DNA of 64,000 nucleotides from positions 19,091,460 through 19,155,459 of the forward strand of contig CM037871.1 in assembly GCA_021292105.1 (NCBI GenBank). The letters are read 5' to 3'. Below the pieces are notes generated by a model that was given only the letters and a program-made list of their open reading frames with translations, was not told the origin of the DNA and did not search any database. Positions 9,701 through 18,248 of the stretch are shown one piece after another. The position numbers and the translations under genes were made by a program. The number at the start of each line of letters is the position of its first letter. Within the stretch, counting starts at the first letter, position 1. This stretch comes from Anadara kagoshimensis. Lineage: Eukaryota; Mollusca; Bivalvia; Arcoida; Arcidae.

Positions 9701-11624
9701 ACCAGTGGACATTGAGGAAACAGTCTCACCAAAATAATTGCTGAGAGCCAATTTTTATCGCCAGTTAAAGAAAAAAAGGCAACTGGCAACATTGGCGATG
9801 CCCAGCGCTAACCCTGAAATTATAATTGCACTTTAGGAAGATTGAGTTACCTGCTTCTACTAAAGCTTCTTTGACTTTCTTCTGAGTGGGCCAAACACTT
9901 TCTAATATCAACATGAAAACTGAAAGACTACAAAAAACAAAGGTAAATGATTAAATACTTCTCATTTTTGTATTCAATGTTACTTAGGTGAAAATAGTAA
10001 AATTAACCGAAATGTAATATTAAATGTAAAATGAAACTGAGAAATTTATTCACCTGTTTCAAGCAGAAGAACTGCTGAAAATGCAGACAACATGAAAGAG
10101 AAACAAATTATGGGACATTCAGTCTGGTAAAGCAGTATCTTTTACCAGATCGAATGACATTTTACCAGACGGAATATTTCAGGCACATATTGTAGACAAA
10201 ACATGCCTCTAATCTCTCTTCAGATTGTTTATCCGGAAATGATAAAAGTATAGTAATACTCGAACTGAAGACGGATAATACCGGACACTCGGTCCAGATC
10301 GTACATATTTTTTAGCAGATCGACGTCAATTTTACAGGACATGTCTATCAGACTGGTGCTTTTCGCATTGTCAGAATACGAACCTAGTGTAGAGTAGAGT
10401 AATGACTAAACCAGTTTTACACCCCAGACAAGATTTTTTCACTTATATCAAGGTGGTCATTTCATGGATGATGAAGGAAAACCCAGAAAAACACGAACCT
10501 TCAGCAAGCAAACTGACAAACTCTCACACAATTGGATACATATGGCGGGAAACAGTATCAGGACCGCTTCGTGTCTGCGGGGCAGTGAATTGCCACAGAC
10601 TGTTCACATTTCATTGTTGATTACATCACTGATAACACCAATCAAAAGATGTATTTAGATCTTATAATTTTAATCTTAAATTATAAGATCTAAATAAATT
10701 TACTGTTTACGGATGAATTTTTAAGAAATATGCTTCCCGGAAAACCGAAGACATTGTGACGTAAATGGTGTTATCAGTGACGTAATCAACATAGAAATGT
10801 GAACAGTGTGTGGTAATTCACTGTCCTGCCTACACGATGCGGTCCTGATACTGTTTCCCGCCAAATGTATCCCATTGGAACTGTCCTGAGTGGGATTCAA
10901 ATTGGGCAGAGAAATGCACTGTGATCCATAAAAACACCATTAATAAGACCATCAGTCATTGAGGCCTCCATTCCTTGTTCAAGATAAATTTGCCATTTTT
11001 ATCCAAGAAATATGAAAACTATTCCAAACTAGAAACTAACAATGCAGTTGTAGTACTTAATAATACTGAAACAAATGAGATAGAGTAATGACTGATGGCG
11101 TTTTACGCCCAAGAAGTTATATCGAGGTGGCCAGTTCATGGATGGACCTTCGGCAATAAAATAACAATCAGTAGGTCAGTAGGATCTGCCCAGAGTGATA
11201 TTTGAGGTGATCTGTATGACTGTAGAACTCGTGTTGAGTTAAAAGTTTTGAACAATGCGTTGGACGTCATCTTTACCTATGCAATGTTTATAATACTTGA
11301 TAACACACTAACATGGTAAGTTAAACCCCCTCCCACATTCATGTGCAGGGATGAAACTTAGCAGGGGCCAATATCCCATGGCTCCTAAAAATCAGTCTGG
11401 GTCCCTGTTAGCTATGAATTACTGTTAAAACTTCTTCAGTTCTTTTCTGAATTGAGTTGGTCCCCTAAGGATAACTCAAAATAGTTAAGCTTCATCCCTA
11501 AATGTACGTTTTCAAGTAAATACATAAATATTTTAAGACTGCTGTTATTGTTATCCTGCATAACGTTGAATCACCGAACAAGATCAGAACATCACCTGAT
11601 TAAAAGCAAGATGCCAAAAGCCAT
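3738..11624 (-). CDS. JTB: JTB protein homologue, 5 coding exons
   Basis: Coding exons on the minus strand: 11624-11596, 9927-9851, 6448-6375, 5155-5076, 3900-3738 (29, 77, 74, 80, 163 nt; total 423 = 140 aa plus stop). Every junction has GT/AG ends and matching phase. The protein has a hydrophobic signal peptide (residues 1-24), an ectodomain with cysteines at about 41, 52, 55, 67, 78 and 88, the JTB hallmark CQDTGYKEVILC (67-78), a membrane helix (about 101-118) and a basic tail resembling the vertebrate JTB end (RQKKLDKVLIEKINRQI). Human JTB has 146 residues, so the length fits. JTB is a small single-pass membrane protein linked in vertebrates to cytokinesis, mitochondria and growth control; its molecular activity is poorly defined. 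Exons 2-5 are secure. The first exon is chosen because it completes the signal peptide in phase. Confidence 0.9.
4025..4262 (-). mobile_element. SINE family S2 copy (JTB intron 4)
   Basis: On the minus strand it begins with TGGCCAAGTGGTCT, which fits a pol III A box of a Leu/Ser-type tRNA. It continues through a block on CATGATGAATCACAGTTCC and ends in a tail on CACTTATATGGAGG / AGTCAAGATTTTTCACTT (plus-strand view). The tail resembles that of family S1, so the two families seem to share a 3' region. Confidence 0.65.
4800..4960 (-). mobile_element. S2 SINE fragment
   Basis: Matches S2 head-proximal text (AACTGACAAACTTTCTTACAC, a CTAGTGAGGGACGCTGTGATCCAT block, GGCCACC). The tail part is missing. 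Confidence 0.5.
5350..6000 (-). mobile_element. S2 SINE copy split by an internal minisatellite
   Basis: S2 tail text (AGAGTAATGATGTTTTATGTCC) occurs near 5365 and the S2 segment CAGCAAGCAAAATGACTAAT with GATCTGCTCAAGTGGGATTG at 5926-5990. A second piece of S2 (ATCTGCCAGAGTTGGATTC) is at 5490. The tandem array 5577-5920 separates them, so the S2 body has been both duplicated and expanded internally. Located in JTB intron 3. Confidence 0.55.
5577..5920. repeat. Minisatellite, 14 units of 25 or 23 bp
   Basis: The unit is TACTGGGAGAAAACCA followed by an (A)AAGTGTTG linker; 14 unit starts run from about 5584 to 5901. Spacing alternates between 25 bp (four A) and 23 bp (two A). The units differ at only a few sites, including ATACTGGG versus GTACTGGG. 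Because the unit has no stop codon in most frames, long open frames appear on both strands; these are side effects, not genes. Confidence 0.9.
6003..6260. mobile_element. MITE family A, copy 1 (258 bp)
   Basis: Terminal inverted repeats of about 50 bp begin GGCCCCGGTTTCACAATCAT on the left and are matched in reverse on the right, with the shared inner text CCTTAGCTAAGATTT and CCTTAACTTAAAT. No coding capacity. Copies 2 and 3 of the family are at 28028 and 63561. Confidence 0.85.
6553..8697 (+). mobile_element. Helitron-like non-autonomous element with tandem-repeat core
   Basis: The left end contains the palindrome GGCCCATGGGCC followed by GCTCACCTGAGG. The right end has the hairpin TGAGCC-TTT-GGCTCA, then GGTGAGCTAA. 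GCTCACCTGAG and CTCAGGTGAGC form inverted repeats near the two ends. The core is a nine-unit 145-bp array and the right part carries ACGACGCACGACGGACAAC. A terminal hairpin before CTRR, subterminal inverted repeats and a tandem core are features described for Helitron/Helentron-derived non-autonomous elements. No Rep/helicase frame is present. It sits in JTB intron 2. A decayed relative lies at 13960-14380. Exact termini are uncertain by several bases. Confidence 0.7.
6800..8110 (+). repeat. Tandem array, nine units of 145 bp
   Basis: The phrase ATGCCTATACAAAA starts at 6825, 6970, 7115, 7260, 7405, 7550, 7695, 7840 and 7985: exactly 145 bp each time. Each unit also carries TGACCTTGACCTTTGAAC, which reads TCAAGGTCA on the minus strand. 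Divergence rises in the last two units. Confidence 0.95.
9207..9325. mobile_element. Short palindromic MITE-like element (JTB intron 2)
   Basis: Two arms of about 50 bp in inverted orientation share CAGCCCACTAAA, TTTTGATT and a GTAGTCCGACTAAT-type end. The centre is AT/AC-rich. Confidence 0.7.
9372..9561. mobile_element. Inverted-repeat element around GTACCACGTGAT
   Basis: The left end GCCGCCGTACCACGTGAT and right end ATCACGTGGTACAGCAGC are inverted, followed inward by CTCTTAACGT / ACGTTAGAAGG. This is a MITE-like or foldback fragment inside JTB intron 2. Confidence 0.6.
9655..9820 (-). repeat. Dispersed repeat with 'CACTGGC' hairpin arms, copy 1
   Basis: On the minus strand it starts CAGGGTTAGCGCTGG and includes GCCAGTTGCC and CCACTGGTAGC. 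The repeat at 21826-22022 starts in a similar way (CAGGGTTCGGATTTGG, GCACTGG, TGCCAGTGG). The family is not recognised. Confidence 0.4.
10385..10960 (-). mobile_element. S2 SINE interrupted by a foldback element
   Basis: The S2 tail (GAGTAGAGTAATGACT, TTCACTTATATCAAGGTGGT) and mid body (CAGCAAGCAAACTGACAAAC) run from 10388 to about 10528. The head side resumes near 10878 with CTGTCCTGAGTGGGATTC and GAAATGCACTGTGATCCAT. The block between is a separate inverted-repeat element. Confidence 0.65.
10529..10877. mobile_element. Foldback/MITE element with ~110-bp inverted arms
   Basis: The left arm (GGCGGGAAACAGTATCAGGA, CAGTGAATTGCCACA, TGATTACATCACTGATAACA) is matched in reverse by the right arm (TGTTATCAGTGACGTAATCA, TCCTGATACTGTTTCCCGCC). 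A second, smaller AT palindrome (TTTAGATCTTATAATTT and its inverse) lies at the centre, 10654-10696. It is inserted into an S2 SINE, so it is younger than that copy. Confidence 0.85.
11072..11235 (-). mobile_element. S2 SINE copy, shortened
   Basis: Begins AGATAGAGTAATGACTGATG with GTTTTACGCCC, TTATATCGAGGTGGCCAG and TTCATGGATGG, then degraded body text with GGATCTGCCCAGAGTG. It is in JTB intron 1 near its 5' end. Confidence 0.6.
11596..11624 (-). CDS. JTB: JTB first coding exon (start and signal peptide)
   Basis: ATG at 11624-11622 opens MAFGILLLI, ending with two bases AG before a GTGATG donor. Joined to exon 2 it gives a continuous hydrophobic stretch (MAFGILLLISLSVFMLILES), which is a convincing signal peptide. 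The sequence around 11826-11836 carries CCGGAAGT, an ETS-type site common at housekeeping promoters, about 200 bp upstream. A competing exon at 11944-11910 was judged weaker. Confidence 0.65.
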
Positions 11625-11819
11625 CCGTTTCTTTGTACAAAATTCTATCATCTTGAAATGACACGTATTCAACCAATAAGTTACAAATATACAAGTCTAT
11701 ATGTGCTTTTCACATAAACACAACAAAAATTATTAAATTTAACACTGTAAAATGTTTAAAGTAATCATTTCAGATCAAGAAAATCACATTATTTATGATT
11801 CAACATTTTCACAAGTTGT

Positions 11820-11885
11820 CAAAATTGACCGGAAGTAATAACAAATCCGTCTCGTCTAAACGCTTTCGTTGGTTCTTTTGTATCT
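11820..11885 (-). promoter_or_regulatory. Candidate JTB promoter region
   Basis: A small patch relatively rich in CpG in otherwise AT-rich sequence contains CCGGAAGT (ETS-family consensus) and several TCGT/ACGC dinucleotide steps. It lies 200-260 bp upstream of the proposed JTB start. No TATA box is obvious. Assignment as a promoter is inference from position and composition. Confidence 0.35.
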
Positions 11886-11944
11886 TCCCCCTTTTTATTT
11901 TAGGGGCACCTCCTCATCCAAGATCCTGCTCTCAATTTCACCAT

Positions 11945-12648
11945 AGTTTCGCTTTCATTTACTAGTATGGTGGAGACTTTTTAAATTGATATCACATTTA
12001 GAATGAACAAATCTCCGTTAAGTTAAAATATACAGGAAAGACTGAAAAATAATAAGGACAAATATTAACATTTTTGAGTGAAACCGTGCTACAAACTGCA
12101 TTAACTCGGGAAGTTAATCAGTGTCTTATTCCCCCTTGAATTATAAATTCAAAAGAGGAAATTTTCATTTAAAAACCTTTTCAATTGTAATGAAGACGTG
12201 TCTTCAATCATTCAATTCAACAAGCATTAATGATGTTTTTTAAACATCTCATCTATTTGAAAAGCATTAATTCTGTGGGTCACTCACTACCTATGGTGAG
12301 TCAAAAACATGTTTTCGTTAACAATTCTGCTGTAATAACAAGAATAGAAATTCTTCATGGTAATATTTGTTTTAAAGGTCTCATATTTGATCAGTGATTT
12401 TTAAACTGACTTGACCAAATCGTTAGCGTATCACACATGAGCCTCGAAATAGCCGGGTATGACCTGGCTTGAAACTTGCCCGAAAATACCCCCAAAATAC
12501 CCGAAAATACAATATAATCACTCGAAAACGCTACAAAACATATAAATTAGCATGTCTGTGACCAAATTATCACAGGTATATCTTACCACGATCGTTGCTA
12601 AAAATTCGAACTTAGTTTCAGGCCCCTCTAGATCTATCACCGAAAGCC
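11945..12648. other. Intergenic sequence, no gene seen
   Basis: AT-rich sequence upstream of JTB with no exon, RNA or repeat that I can support. A short duplicated phrase (CCCGAAAATAC / CCCAAAATACCCGAAAATAC) occurs near 12480. Confidence 0.4.
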
Positions 12649-12768
12649 GGGAAACCGGTCTCACTTTTCTGGCTGAAGTTCACGTGTTTAATATTAACCT
12701 CATTTGTCACTTTTAAAGTTTTTATTTTGCTCTGGGATGTGATTTAGACATAGATTGGTATGCTCACT
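12649..12768 (+). repeat. R1 dispersed repeat, copy 2 (core only)
   Basis: Matches the right two-thirds of R1: GGTCTCACTTTTCTGGC, GAAGTTCACGTGTTTAA, AAAGTTTTTATTTTGCT and GTGATTTAGACATAGATTGG. Confidence 0.6.
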
Positions 12769-13311
12769 AATTGCCATGACAATGCTAATCATCGATTTAT
12801 GATCTAGTTTACACGATATTTTCATTAGAAGAGTTTATTTCAATTTATAGAACACCTACAACTGTACAATATTTTTCGCTGGGAAGCTAGATGGCCATGG
12901 TTAGTCGGCTTTGGGACCTTATAAGAGCTCCGTGCTCTGAGGACATACAGTTTCAATATCTTCTAGTTTTATACCACGTGTTTAAAATTTTAACTACTTC
13001 AGGCTCATTAATTGATCTTTGATGGTTTTAAAAAGCCATTGACCAGCTTTAAACAGAAGCTTATTACAATTCTTTACACTGATTAAATTTGAAGTTTCAA
13101 ACTTAAAGACTTGTCAGATCATGTCAAGTAGCTTAAGATGCTTAAGGTTTTACTGTTTTAAATCATGGGGGGGTCTTGTATTCAGGTCAAGGCCAGTCAT
13201 CTCAGGGTTAAAAACTTGAAAGGGTCCAGTTTAAGGATGGACAAATTTTATGGCCGTCTGTAAGGATATTATCTACGAAAGCTTGTTAGTGCCATTTTTC
13301 AAAGTAAAAAA

Positions 13312-13552
13312 AAATAATAAATCGTACAAATGATTTTTAAATTGTACAAACGATTTTTAAAATCGTACAAATGATTTTTTAAATCGTTCAAACGATTCTT
13401 TTAATCGTTCAAACGATTTTTTTAATCGTACAAACGATTTTTTAAATCGTTCAAACGATTTTTTTAAATCGTACTAACGATTTTTTAAATTGTTAAAACG
13501 ATTTTTAAAATCGTACAAACGATTTTTTAAAATCGTACTAACGATTTTTTTA
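13312..13552. repeat. Left terminal array of AATCGT-ACGATT palindromes
   Basis: About eleven units of 19-23 bp, each an imperfect palindrome of AAATCGT, a 3-4-base centre (ACAA, TCAA, ACTA) and ACGATTTT. The array forms most of the left inverted repeat of the 3.18-kb element. There are no unique spacers, so it is not a CRISPR array. Confidence 0.9.
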
Positions 13553-13959
13553 TACTCTGAACTAAATCCACAAATTGGAAAGGAACGTTTGCAGTCATTG
13601 TATATATATATATATGGCTTGCTATACGCGGTATCGGCTGTTACAGATTCAAAATTCAATGGAGTTTGTACAACTTTCTTTCATAATGTCGTTAATTGTT
13701 GTACAGTGGACCGTAATAGTGACTTTAATTTTGGCGTAATGGATTTAAATTAAACTGAAGATCGAACCAAACAGTGTGATGTAGTGTACAATAAAAGTGA
13801 TTGATTACTTTTAGTGCTTGGTTGTTTTTATTTGTTTAATTGTGAAACTGGTTATTATGAATTTTTAATTTAAACATTATTTTTCATGATTATGGACTTT
13901 AACGTGCCTTAAATTAGTGCTTGAGGACTAAATATTTGATTGAACATGTTAAACGTTCA

Positions 13960-14380
13960 TGAAAACAAGAGGGTCATGAGGCCCAGGCGCTCACCTGAGA
14001 ATAAATTGAGTTCTGCACATTTTCCAAATAATGTAATGAATAGGGGGTTAACAGAGTTCTTTATTAGTTTATACGAACTTGACCTAGCTTTTGTTATGAA
14101 CATCGTTCTGGACAAATTATATGACGATTGGACAAAAAATATGGACTCTAGAGTGTTAACAAGGTTTTTCTATGATTTGACATAGTAACCTACTTATTGA
14201 TCCAGCATGACCCATAAACGAACTTGACCTTGCTTTTGTGTTGAATATCATTCTGGACAAGTTTGATGAAGATATAACTAAGACAGTGGCCTCTAGAGTG
14301 TTAACAATGATAAGTTGACGCACGACACACGACGCACGACGGACAGAGACTGATCACAAACCCTTACTTGAGCACAATAA
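13960..14380 (+). mobile_element. Helitron-like element fragment, decayed
   Basis: Starts ACAAGAGGGTCATGAGGCCC then GGCGCTCACCTGAGA, the left-end signature of the 6.5-8.7-kb element. It ends in GACGCACGACACACGACGC and GACGGACAGAGACTG, its right-end signature. The core 145-bp array is absent and the terminal hairpin is eroded. The open frame at 13940-14185 spans this fragment and is not a gene. Confidence 0.6.
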
Positions 14381-14469
14381 TAACCATTTGCTTATTGTGT
14401 ATATATTAACTGTAATAGAAATTAATTTAGATTTTGCGTTTCTTTCCAATATTCGTCTACGGAAAGAAT

Positions 14470-14570
14470 GAAATTGAGTATGGTGTTTTACACCCAAGTC
14501 AAGATTCTTTATCTTTATATCAAGGCCATGAGTGAAATGATAGAGGGAACCGGAATACTGAAAAAAAAAC
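14470..14570 (-). mobile_element. S2 SINE tail fragment
   Basis: Shows GAGTATGGTGTTTTACACCC, AAGTCAAGATTCTTTATC and TTATATCAAGGCCATGAG, the S2 tail. The head is missing. Confidence 0.5.
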
Positions 14571-14671
14571 CTCATGATTACTGATTATTTACATGTGCAG
14601 CACTTGTACTTGTTATTCTTGAGTAACTGACGAAACATGCATAAAATACAGTACATGTGTACATGTATATA

Positions 14672-15926
14672 CAGGTCCGTTCAAAAAGTAACGTCACCCC
14701 TAAATTTCCAAAAAGAAACGCCACACCTTGTATAGAATCTAAAATCATTTGTTTCATTATTTTAATGCAGTAGGTGTTACAAATTAAGATTAGCCTTTTA
14801 ATTTGATTTGACACTGAACTCCGTATACACAATGTTTTATTCACGTTTTGACAAAAGCATCATGGTGTCAAGTGATTCTTAAATGCTGTTTTATTGCAAA
14901 TTCAAATCCATGAAAGTAAAACATTTTCCTCAAGCAGTTAAACACATGGAATCAAATAAACATGCATATTTCGAAATTCATAGGTTAATATCTTAGAAAT
15001 AGTTGATCTAGATCTATTATACAAATTTTATATATATAAAAAAACCGTTGTTTTGGAGTTTGGTTTTTAAATAATACTGACAACTGCAATAGTTTCACAA
15101 ATTCAAGTTTTTCGTTTGAGGAGTTCTGAAAAAGAATTCTTCAACATTAAACGTTGAGCGATGTCAAAACGTTATCTTAAACGATTTGAAAATGCAAGCT
15201 GATCGTCTCGTATTTTCTGACAAACATTACATATCTCAAAAGAATCTACAAAGCCAAGTGAACATAATTGTTTGAGAGTATGCCAAGATTGAATAATGGC
15301 CGTCATCAAAGCAAGAGGATCATCAACTAAATACTAACTCTTATTTATGTATTTTCGCATGAATAAAAAAGCCGTTTTTCATAAAATATTTACAATTCCA
15401 TTATTTCAAATTCGATAACACTTTAATTGTCATTATATGTTATCAGCCGATAACAACAATAGAAAGTATTTCCGGCTTTGTTGACAATCTGAGTGTCAAC
15501 AGGTTTCTAGATCCCCATTTTGACGCTGCGCGTAACGTTGAAAACGGGGAAACCCAAAGATATTTACACTACGCCAAATAACTTCAGTCAGGTATACTCA
15601 CAAATTTTATGTTTTCAAATTGCACGTTCATTTTTAACATGAGAATGTAAACCAATTTGTAATTATTCAATAAAAATCATAAAGAAGAAAAAAGTCTGAA
15701 TTATTTTTTCACGTTGACAGTATCATCAGCGTTTCCATCCGCCATTAACACAGTGGAGTTCCATCGACATAACATTGTATATGTTTGTTAAAGTTACCAT
15801 GGAAAATATTACAAATATAAGAAATAAAGACAATTGTATTGTTAGTTATCGTGGTTTAACTAAGAATGGCCTTTCGCAAATTGAATGAAATGTTTATTCC
15901 TTAGTTCTTCTTTAATACAGAAACGG

Positions 15927-15958
<32 letters not shown>

Positions 15959-16011
15959 CTGATGTTTCTTTTGAGAAATTTGGGGGTGACATTACTTTTT
16001 GAACGGACCTG
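14672..16011 (+). mobile_element. Tc1/mariner-type transposon relic, 1.34 kb
   Basis: Inverted ends begin CAGGTCCGTTCAAAAAGTAA and continue with a GTCACCCC block and an AAATTTC block; the right end is the inverse with one transition. Both are flanked by TA (14670-14671 and 16012-16013), the expected target duplication. The size equals that of an intact mariner. It contains a broken transposase remnant and a GA microsatellite (15929-15958). Confidence 0.85.
15265..15337 (+). pseudogene. Degenerate Tc1-like transposase C-terminus
   Basis: Plus-strand codons give LFESMPRL and, after a one-base frameshift near 15298, AVIKARGSSTKY followed by TAA at 15335-15337. This matches the typical end of Tc1-like transposases (a SMPRR..AVI.A.GG.T.Y pattern). 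Text further upstream has many stops and no readable catalytic D-D-E motif. The gene is dead. Confidence 0.65.
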
Positions 16012-16225
16012 TATGTTTATAAATTACAAAGACAGCGCTTAATATTCCATATTTCATGATCATTAAACATTTCCACAAATTGTCTTAAATATATTTAATT
16101 TTTAAAGTTTTTGTATAATGTATAAATCAAGATGCCACATCATGCTAAATTCATTAAAACAACAACGTTGGATATCCGTGACGGATATGGTCGTTATAAA
16201 GATTGTTGACTGTACATGTATACAT

Positions 16226-16420
16226 ATATCTACAAAAATCGTTTGTACGATTTTTAAAATCGTTTGTACGATTTTTAAAATCGTTTGAACGCGGATTTAA
16301 AAAATCGTTTGTACGATTTTAAAAATCGTTTGTACGATTTTAAAAATCGTTTAAACGATTAAAAAATCGTTAGTACGAATAATTAAAAAAATCGTTTGTA
16401 CGATTTATTTATTTATTTTT
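16226..16420. repeat. Right terminal array of AATCGT-ACGATT palindromes
   Basis: About seven or eight units of AAATCGTTTGTACGATTTT-like palindromes in the inverse order of the left array, ending in ATTTATTTATTTATTTTTTAC before the outer terminus. Confidence 0.9.
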
Positions 16421-16772
16421 TACTTTGAAAAATTGCACTAACAAGCTTTCGTAATTATCGGTAAAAGTAGCCTTGTTTGCATTTAAACACAACTTGCAAT
16501 ATATTTCCCCACTATAACAACTATTTGTTGCAATGCCAGTGGTGCCTGGTGACCTTAGACCACGGTAAAATGGGTCTCCATAACGTGACACCATGATGTC
16601 CTACCTGTCGTGACATTCGTCTTTTGGCCTGTGCCAGCAAAGTTTTTATTTTTTGAATTAATTTAGTAGCATTCTACAGACAGTAAGGGCGGTGTAGCCT
16701 GAGTCTGAATGATATTTAACCGTCACAGTAAATATTCATTTACTATTGTCAAGATTTAATGGGATGGTAGAG

Positions 16773-17116
16773 TTGAGTTAAGTAATGGTGTTTAACGTCC
16801 CAGTCAAGAATATTTCACTTATATCGAGACGTCGCCAGCTATAGGCGAAAGTGCAGAAATTTTGCCTGTGCGTTGCGCTTATGGCATTATACAGCAGGGT
16901 TCTTTAGCGTGACAAGCCCACCGTGACACGGGACCTCGTTTTATTTTAAGTTCCCATCCGAAAGAACCGTGACTTTCTGTTCGTAATGCCGAGTGCTTGG
17001 CGAAAGAACAGTCACTACCCACTTTCAAGTCTTGGGTCAGACCCGGTCGGGGTTCGAACCCACGACCTCCTACTTACGGAGCGAGCACTCTACTTACTGA
17101 GCTACCACAGTGGTTA
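16773..17116 (-). mobile_element. SINE family S1, full-length copy with 15-bp target duplication
   Basis: The 15-bp sequence AATGGGATGGTAGAG flanks it at 16758-16772 and 17117-17131. On the minus strand the head reads as a tRNA-like unit with an A box (GTAGCTCAGTAAG) and B box (GGTTCGAAC), then CCCGACCGGGTCTGACCC, a conserved body and the tail CTCGATATAAGTGAAATATT. The intact duplication shows a target-primed retroposition event. The open frame at 16997-17269 overlaps this SINE and is not a gene. Confidence 0.9.
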
Positions 17117-17131
17117 AATGGGATGGTAGAG

Positions 17132-17770
17132 GAAAATGAAGTACGTATTAATGTAGGGCACAGTTTGTTTGTTTTTATTTTTTTAATTCCGAATATTATT
17201 GCGAACAAGGTGAGAATGACATCCCATGCCATTTATATATTCAAGAGCATTACTTCTGGACACCAATGAAATTCCTGGAAATTTGAACATATGGTCTGGA
17301 TCCGCTGATCTAAGTTTTTTCTCATGATTGAATCGGCAACACTTGGCCGAATGTCAAGGGATGGACTCTTGATTAGCAGGAGCCCAGTAGAAAATCAGTA
17401 TACGGACTCCTTAAGCTTAACGTTTACACATTTTAGCTATTTATTACTATTAAAACTTCTTTTCTAAAAAAAACTCAAATGATAGTTAAACCGAAATTTA
17501 CCATTGATGTCGCAGAATTCAATCATGAAAAATAGGATATTTGATTAAGTCAAGTTCAAAAAGTATTAAAAAAATACTATAAAATCCCCTACGTTTCGGC
17601 GACACAGCCACTATTTTCAAGGGTTTGCTTACTTGTATCGTGTAGCCAGGTAATGAGTATGAATCCGAGTTTGGTTACGTTTTATTAGAGAAAATGCCAA
17701 TTTAAAAATGTCACCGATTTTACCCAGAATTCTAGAAAAAATTGGCATATATTTATGCATGCATTGAAAT
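17132..17770. other. Intergenic sequence, no gene seen
   Basis: AT-rich sequence between the S1 insertion and the tandem repeat upstream of OSTF1. No supported coding exon or RNA was found. Confidence 0.4.
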
Positions 17771-17774
17771 GTAA

Positions 17775-18020
17775 CTTCTGGAATATCAACCGGGTTTTCC
17801 CGATTTAAAGAAAATATTATCAAATTAAAGGTTTCAACATTTTGGAATTCAAGATTTTCCTAATTTAAAGAAAATGTAATAAATGAAAGGTTTCAAGTTT
17901 CTGGAATTCCCGGATTTTCTTAAATTTAAGAACACCTGTATGCATAATAAATTAAAGGTTTCTTGAAAGTTTAGAACTGGAATTCCCGGATTTCGTCATA
18001 TCCATGAAAATGTCCCTGAA
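17775..18020. repeat. Degenerate ~60-75-bp tandem repeat, 3-4 units
   Basis: Units share a TTTTCCCGATTTAAAGAAAAT block, an AAATTAAAGGTTTC block and end in TGGAATTC, at about 17790, 17850 and 17910, with a partial fourth unit. Confidence 0.6.
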
Positions 18021-18104
18021 TTCTTCCTGATAGTTTATTTTTGTTAAAAATATAGATAACTCTCATGTTGAAAAAAAATTGTTGAGTTAGAATCTCTCTC
18101 TCCT

Positions 18105-18248
18105 GTGTCTGTCACGTGCGTTTGTTTACATGTAAGTGGGCGTGTACCTTTGCAGTGACAAATTGGGCGTGCGCGGGAAGCGAGAATCAACTTCCTCTTC
18201 CGCGTTTGTAGTAAGGAAATATTATTTTGACAGAACATATCTCCACAG
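18105..18248 (+). promoter_or_regulatory. OSTF1 promoter / 5' untranslated region
   Basis: This is the most GC- and CpG-rich patch of the neighbourhood (CACGTGCG, GGGCGTGCGCGGGAAGCG, CTTCCTCTTCCGCG) and directly precedes the OSTF1 start. It holds E-box (CACGTG), E2F-like (GCGCGGGA) and ETS-like (TTCCTCTTCC) text and no TATA box, as expected for a broadly expressed gene. The transcription start was not determined. Confidence 0.5.

Larger units (their letters stand above)
13274..16453. mobile_element. 3.18-kb DNA element with satellite-like terminal inverted repeats
   Basis: The outer ends are inverted: TACGAAAGCTTGTTAGTGC on the left and its reverse complement on the right, then CAATTTTTCAAAGTAAAAAA-type text, then arrays of AATCGTACAAACGATT palindromes. 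Each inverted repeat is about 230-280 bp. The element is bounded by ATTATC at 13268-13273 and 16454-16459, a likely 6-bp target duplication. The middle holds a Helitron-like fragment, an S2 fragment and a 1.34-kb Tc1/mariner relic; removing that relic leaves about 1.84 kb. I find no transposase belonging to the outer element, so it appears non-autonomous. The superfamily is not recognised. Confidence 0.75.

Noticed and set aside
11910-11944. Alternative first exon for JTB (ATG at 11944, MVKLRAGSWMR)
   Set aside because: Phase fits, but the donor (GTGCCC) is poor, the signal peptide is worse, and it lies upstream of the CpG/ETS patch that looks like the promoter. The 11624-11596 exon is better on all counts.
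13312-13552. Possible CRISPR-like array of short palindromic repeats
   Set aside because: Eukaryotic context, no unique spacers, and the array is mirrored at 16.2 kb as part of transposon inverted repeats.
14578-14844. 88-aa minus-strand open frame overlapping the mariner left end
   Set aside because: Not similar to a transposase. The transposase remnant is on the plus strand near 15.3 kb.
16997-17269. 90-aa open frame with [15 protein letters not shown]
   Set aside because: A typical spurious peptide from the tRNA-like head of an S1 SINE; the related frame at 61028-61300 has the same origin.
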